Shown here: positions 63,235 through 64,000 of the stretch, piece after piece
How the letters are laid out: each line of letters opens with the position of its first letter
How positions within the stretch are numbered: position 1 is the first letter of the stretch
DNA from: Chryseobacterium gleum
GTDB taxonomy: Bacteria > Bacteroidota > Bacteroidia > Flavobacteriales > Flavobacteriaceae
Assembly: GCA_945881885.1 (NCBI GenBank)
Contig: CAMCVI010000005.1
Coordinates: forward strand, 1-64,000
DNA: 64,000 nucleotides
Reading direction: 5' to 3'
Notes under the pieces: generated by a model
What the model saw: only the letters and a program-made list of their open reading frames with translations
Told to the model about the DNA's origin: nothing
The model's database searches: none
Translations under genes and position numbers: made by a program

Positions 63235-64000
63235 ATGGCATTTCAACTATATAACGCTTCAGCTGGTTCTGGCAAAACTTATACCTTAACAAAAGAGTAT
63301 TTAAAAATTTTATTGGTAGCTCCTGCCAACGATACTTATAAAAAAATTCTAGCCATTACTTTTACCAATAAAGCGGTTGAAGAAATGAAGAGCCGTATTA
63401 TTGATAGTTTAATTGCGTTTACAAAAAATGAAGTTACTGAAAAAACCGCTAATTTTATGCAAGAAATTGCTACTGAAATAAAATTAGATGTGCCTACAAT
63501 CCAACAAAAATCCAGAAAAATTTTAAAGAATTTAATTCATAATTACGCGGCGTTTGATATTTCAACTATTGATAAATTCACACACAGAATAATTAGAACA
63601 TTTACGCACGATTTAAATTTACCTACTAATTTTGATGTTACTTTAGATACAGATGAACTATTAAAAAACGCCATTGATGTAGTGGTTGCCAAAGCAGGCG
63701 AAGACGAAGAATTGACTCAAATATTAATCGATTTTGCAAAGAGCAAAACAGATAATGATAAAAGTTGGGATGTAACATTAGATTTATATGAAGTTTCAAG
63801 ATTAATATTAAACGAAGAGCATTTTTTCAATTTTGGAAAATTAAGTGATAAATCAGTTGATGATTTTTCTAAAATTGCTGAAAAAATTAAGTTAAAAGTT
63901 GAAGCGAATACCAAAAAAATAAAGGAAAACGCGAAATTAATTTTAGAGGATTTTACCTCAAATAATTTAACAGATGCTGATTTTGACCGCAAAACATTTT
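63235..64000 (+). CDS. RecB/UvrD-like helicase-nuclease subunit, 3' partial
   Basis: 255 residues are visible before the window edge. Walker A near the start (LYNASAGSGKTYTLTKEYL), motif Ia (ILAITFTNKAVEEMKSRI), and FDISTIDKFTHRIIRTFTHD match the UvrD/RecB superfamily-1 helicases; in Bacteroidota this protein usually continues to about 1000 residues and carries a C-terminal nuclease domain (AddA-like). It takes part in double-strand-break repair with a partner nuclease. The remainder lies outside. Confidence 0.88.
   Translation, partial: MAFQLYNASAGSGKTYTLTKEYLKILLVAPANDTYKKILAITFTNKAVEEMKSRIIDSLIAFTKNEVTEKTANFMQEIATEIKLDVPTIQQKSRKILKNLIHNYAAFDISTIDKFTHRIIRTFTHDLNLPTNFDVTLDTDELLKNAIDVVVAKAGEDEELTQILIDFAKSKTDNDKSWDVTLDLYEVSRLILNEEHFFNFGKLSDKSVDDFSKIAEKIKLKVEANTKKIKENAKLILEDFTSNNLTDADFDRKTF

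Overview
The window is AT-rich chromosomal DNA from a member of the Bacteroidota, almost certainly Flavobacteriaceae and Flavobacterium-like. Four things point there: type IX secretion (T9SS) sorting domains of both A and B type, a TonB receptor with an N-terminal carboxypeptidase-regulatory-like domain, promoters of the Bacteroidota form TTG-N(18-22)-TAnnTTTG, and gene neighbourhoods typical of flavobacteria (pyk/IPExxxVDY/rnc/fabF/acpP and hppD/hmgA). About 50 genes are present. The first gene is cut at its 5' end and the last at its 3' end.

Positions 1-9175 look like an accessory cell-surface region. A very long tail-fibre/YadA-head-like repeat protein is followed in the same direction by a secreted SUMF1/FGE-fold protein and a small secreted protein made of five 27-residue repeats with one Cys each. 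Then come a decayed tRNA-Asn with a good promoter and terminator, a 16-copy 75-bp-repeat (DUF285/BspA-like) T9SS cargo protein on the other strand, and a small secreted NTF2-like protein flanked by direct repeats.

Positions 9176-34622 are mostly minus-strand housekeeping and catabolic genes: pheS, a DUF1573 protein, a secreted subtilase, class I fumarase, an SpmA/SpmB-like membrane protein, a TonB receptor, a four-gene operon (DUF3108, tryptophan 2,3-dioxygenase, M23 peptidase, pgi), the hmgA/hppD tyrosine-degradation pair, an amino-acid permease, a patatin/outer-membrane-barrel protein and uvrC. Two long non-coding stretches lie here. One, at 16706-17120, is full of degenerate inverted repeats. 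The other, at 26080-26462, holds a candidate small RNA in front of the tryptophan-dioxygenase operon.

Positions 34623-64000 alternate strands and are mainly housekeeping: an M14-like deacylase with 5-formyl-THF cyclo-ligase, RlpA, a CYTH protein, dinB, lepA, a 1403-residue T9SS type-B surface protein, pyk to acpP, purN, rnhA, thiL, recX, a PfkB kinase, an amidophosphoribosyltransferase, YbjQ, tyrS, an RND/MMPL exporter, a DUF5686 outer-membrane protein, a Mn-type superoxide dismutase and the start of a RecB/UvrD-like helicase. Symmetrical hairpin terminators separate many of the convergent gene pairs.

The strongest candidate for something undescribed is the surface cassette at 1-6179. Next are the possible small RNA at 26125-26236 and the degenerate tRNA with its copied terminator elements. 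All family assignments are by eye from translated sequence; no database search was run.
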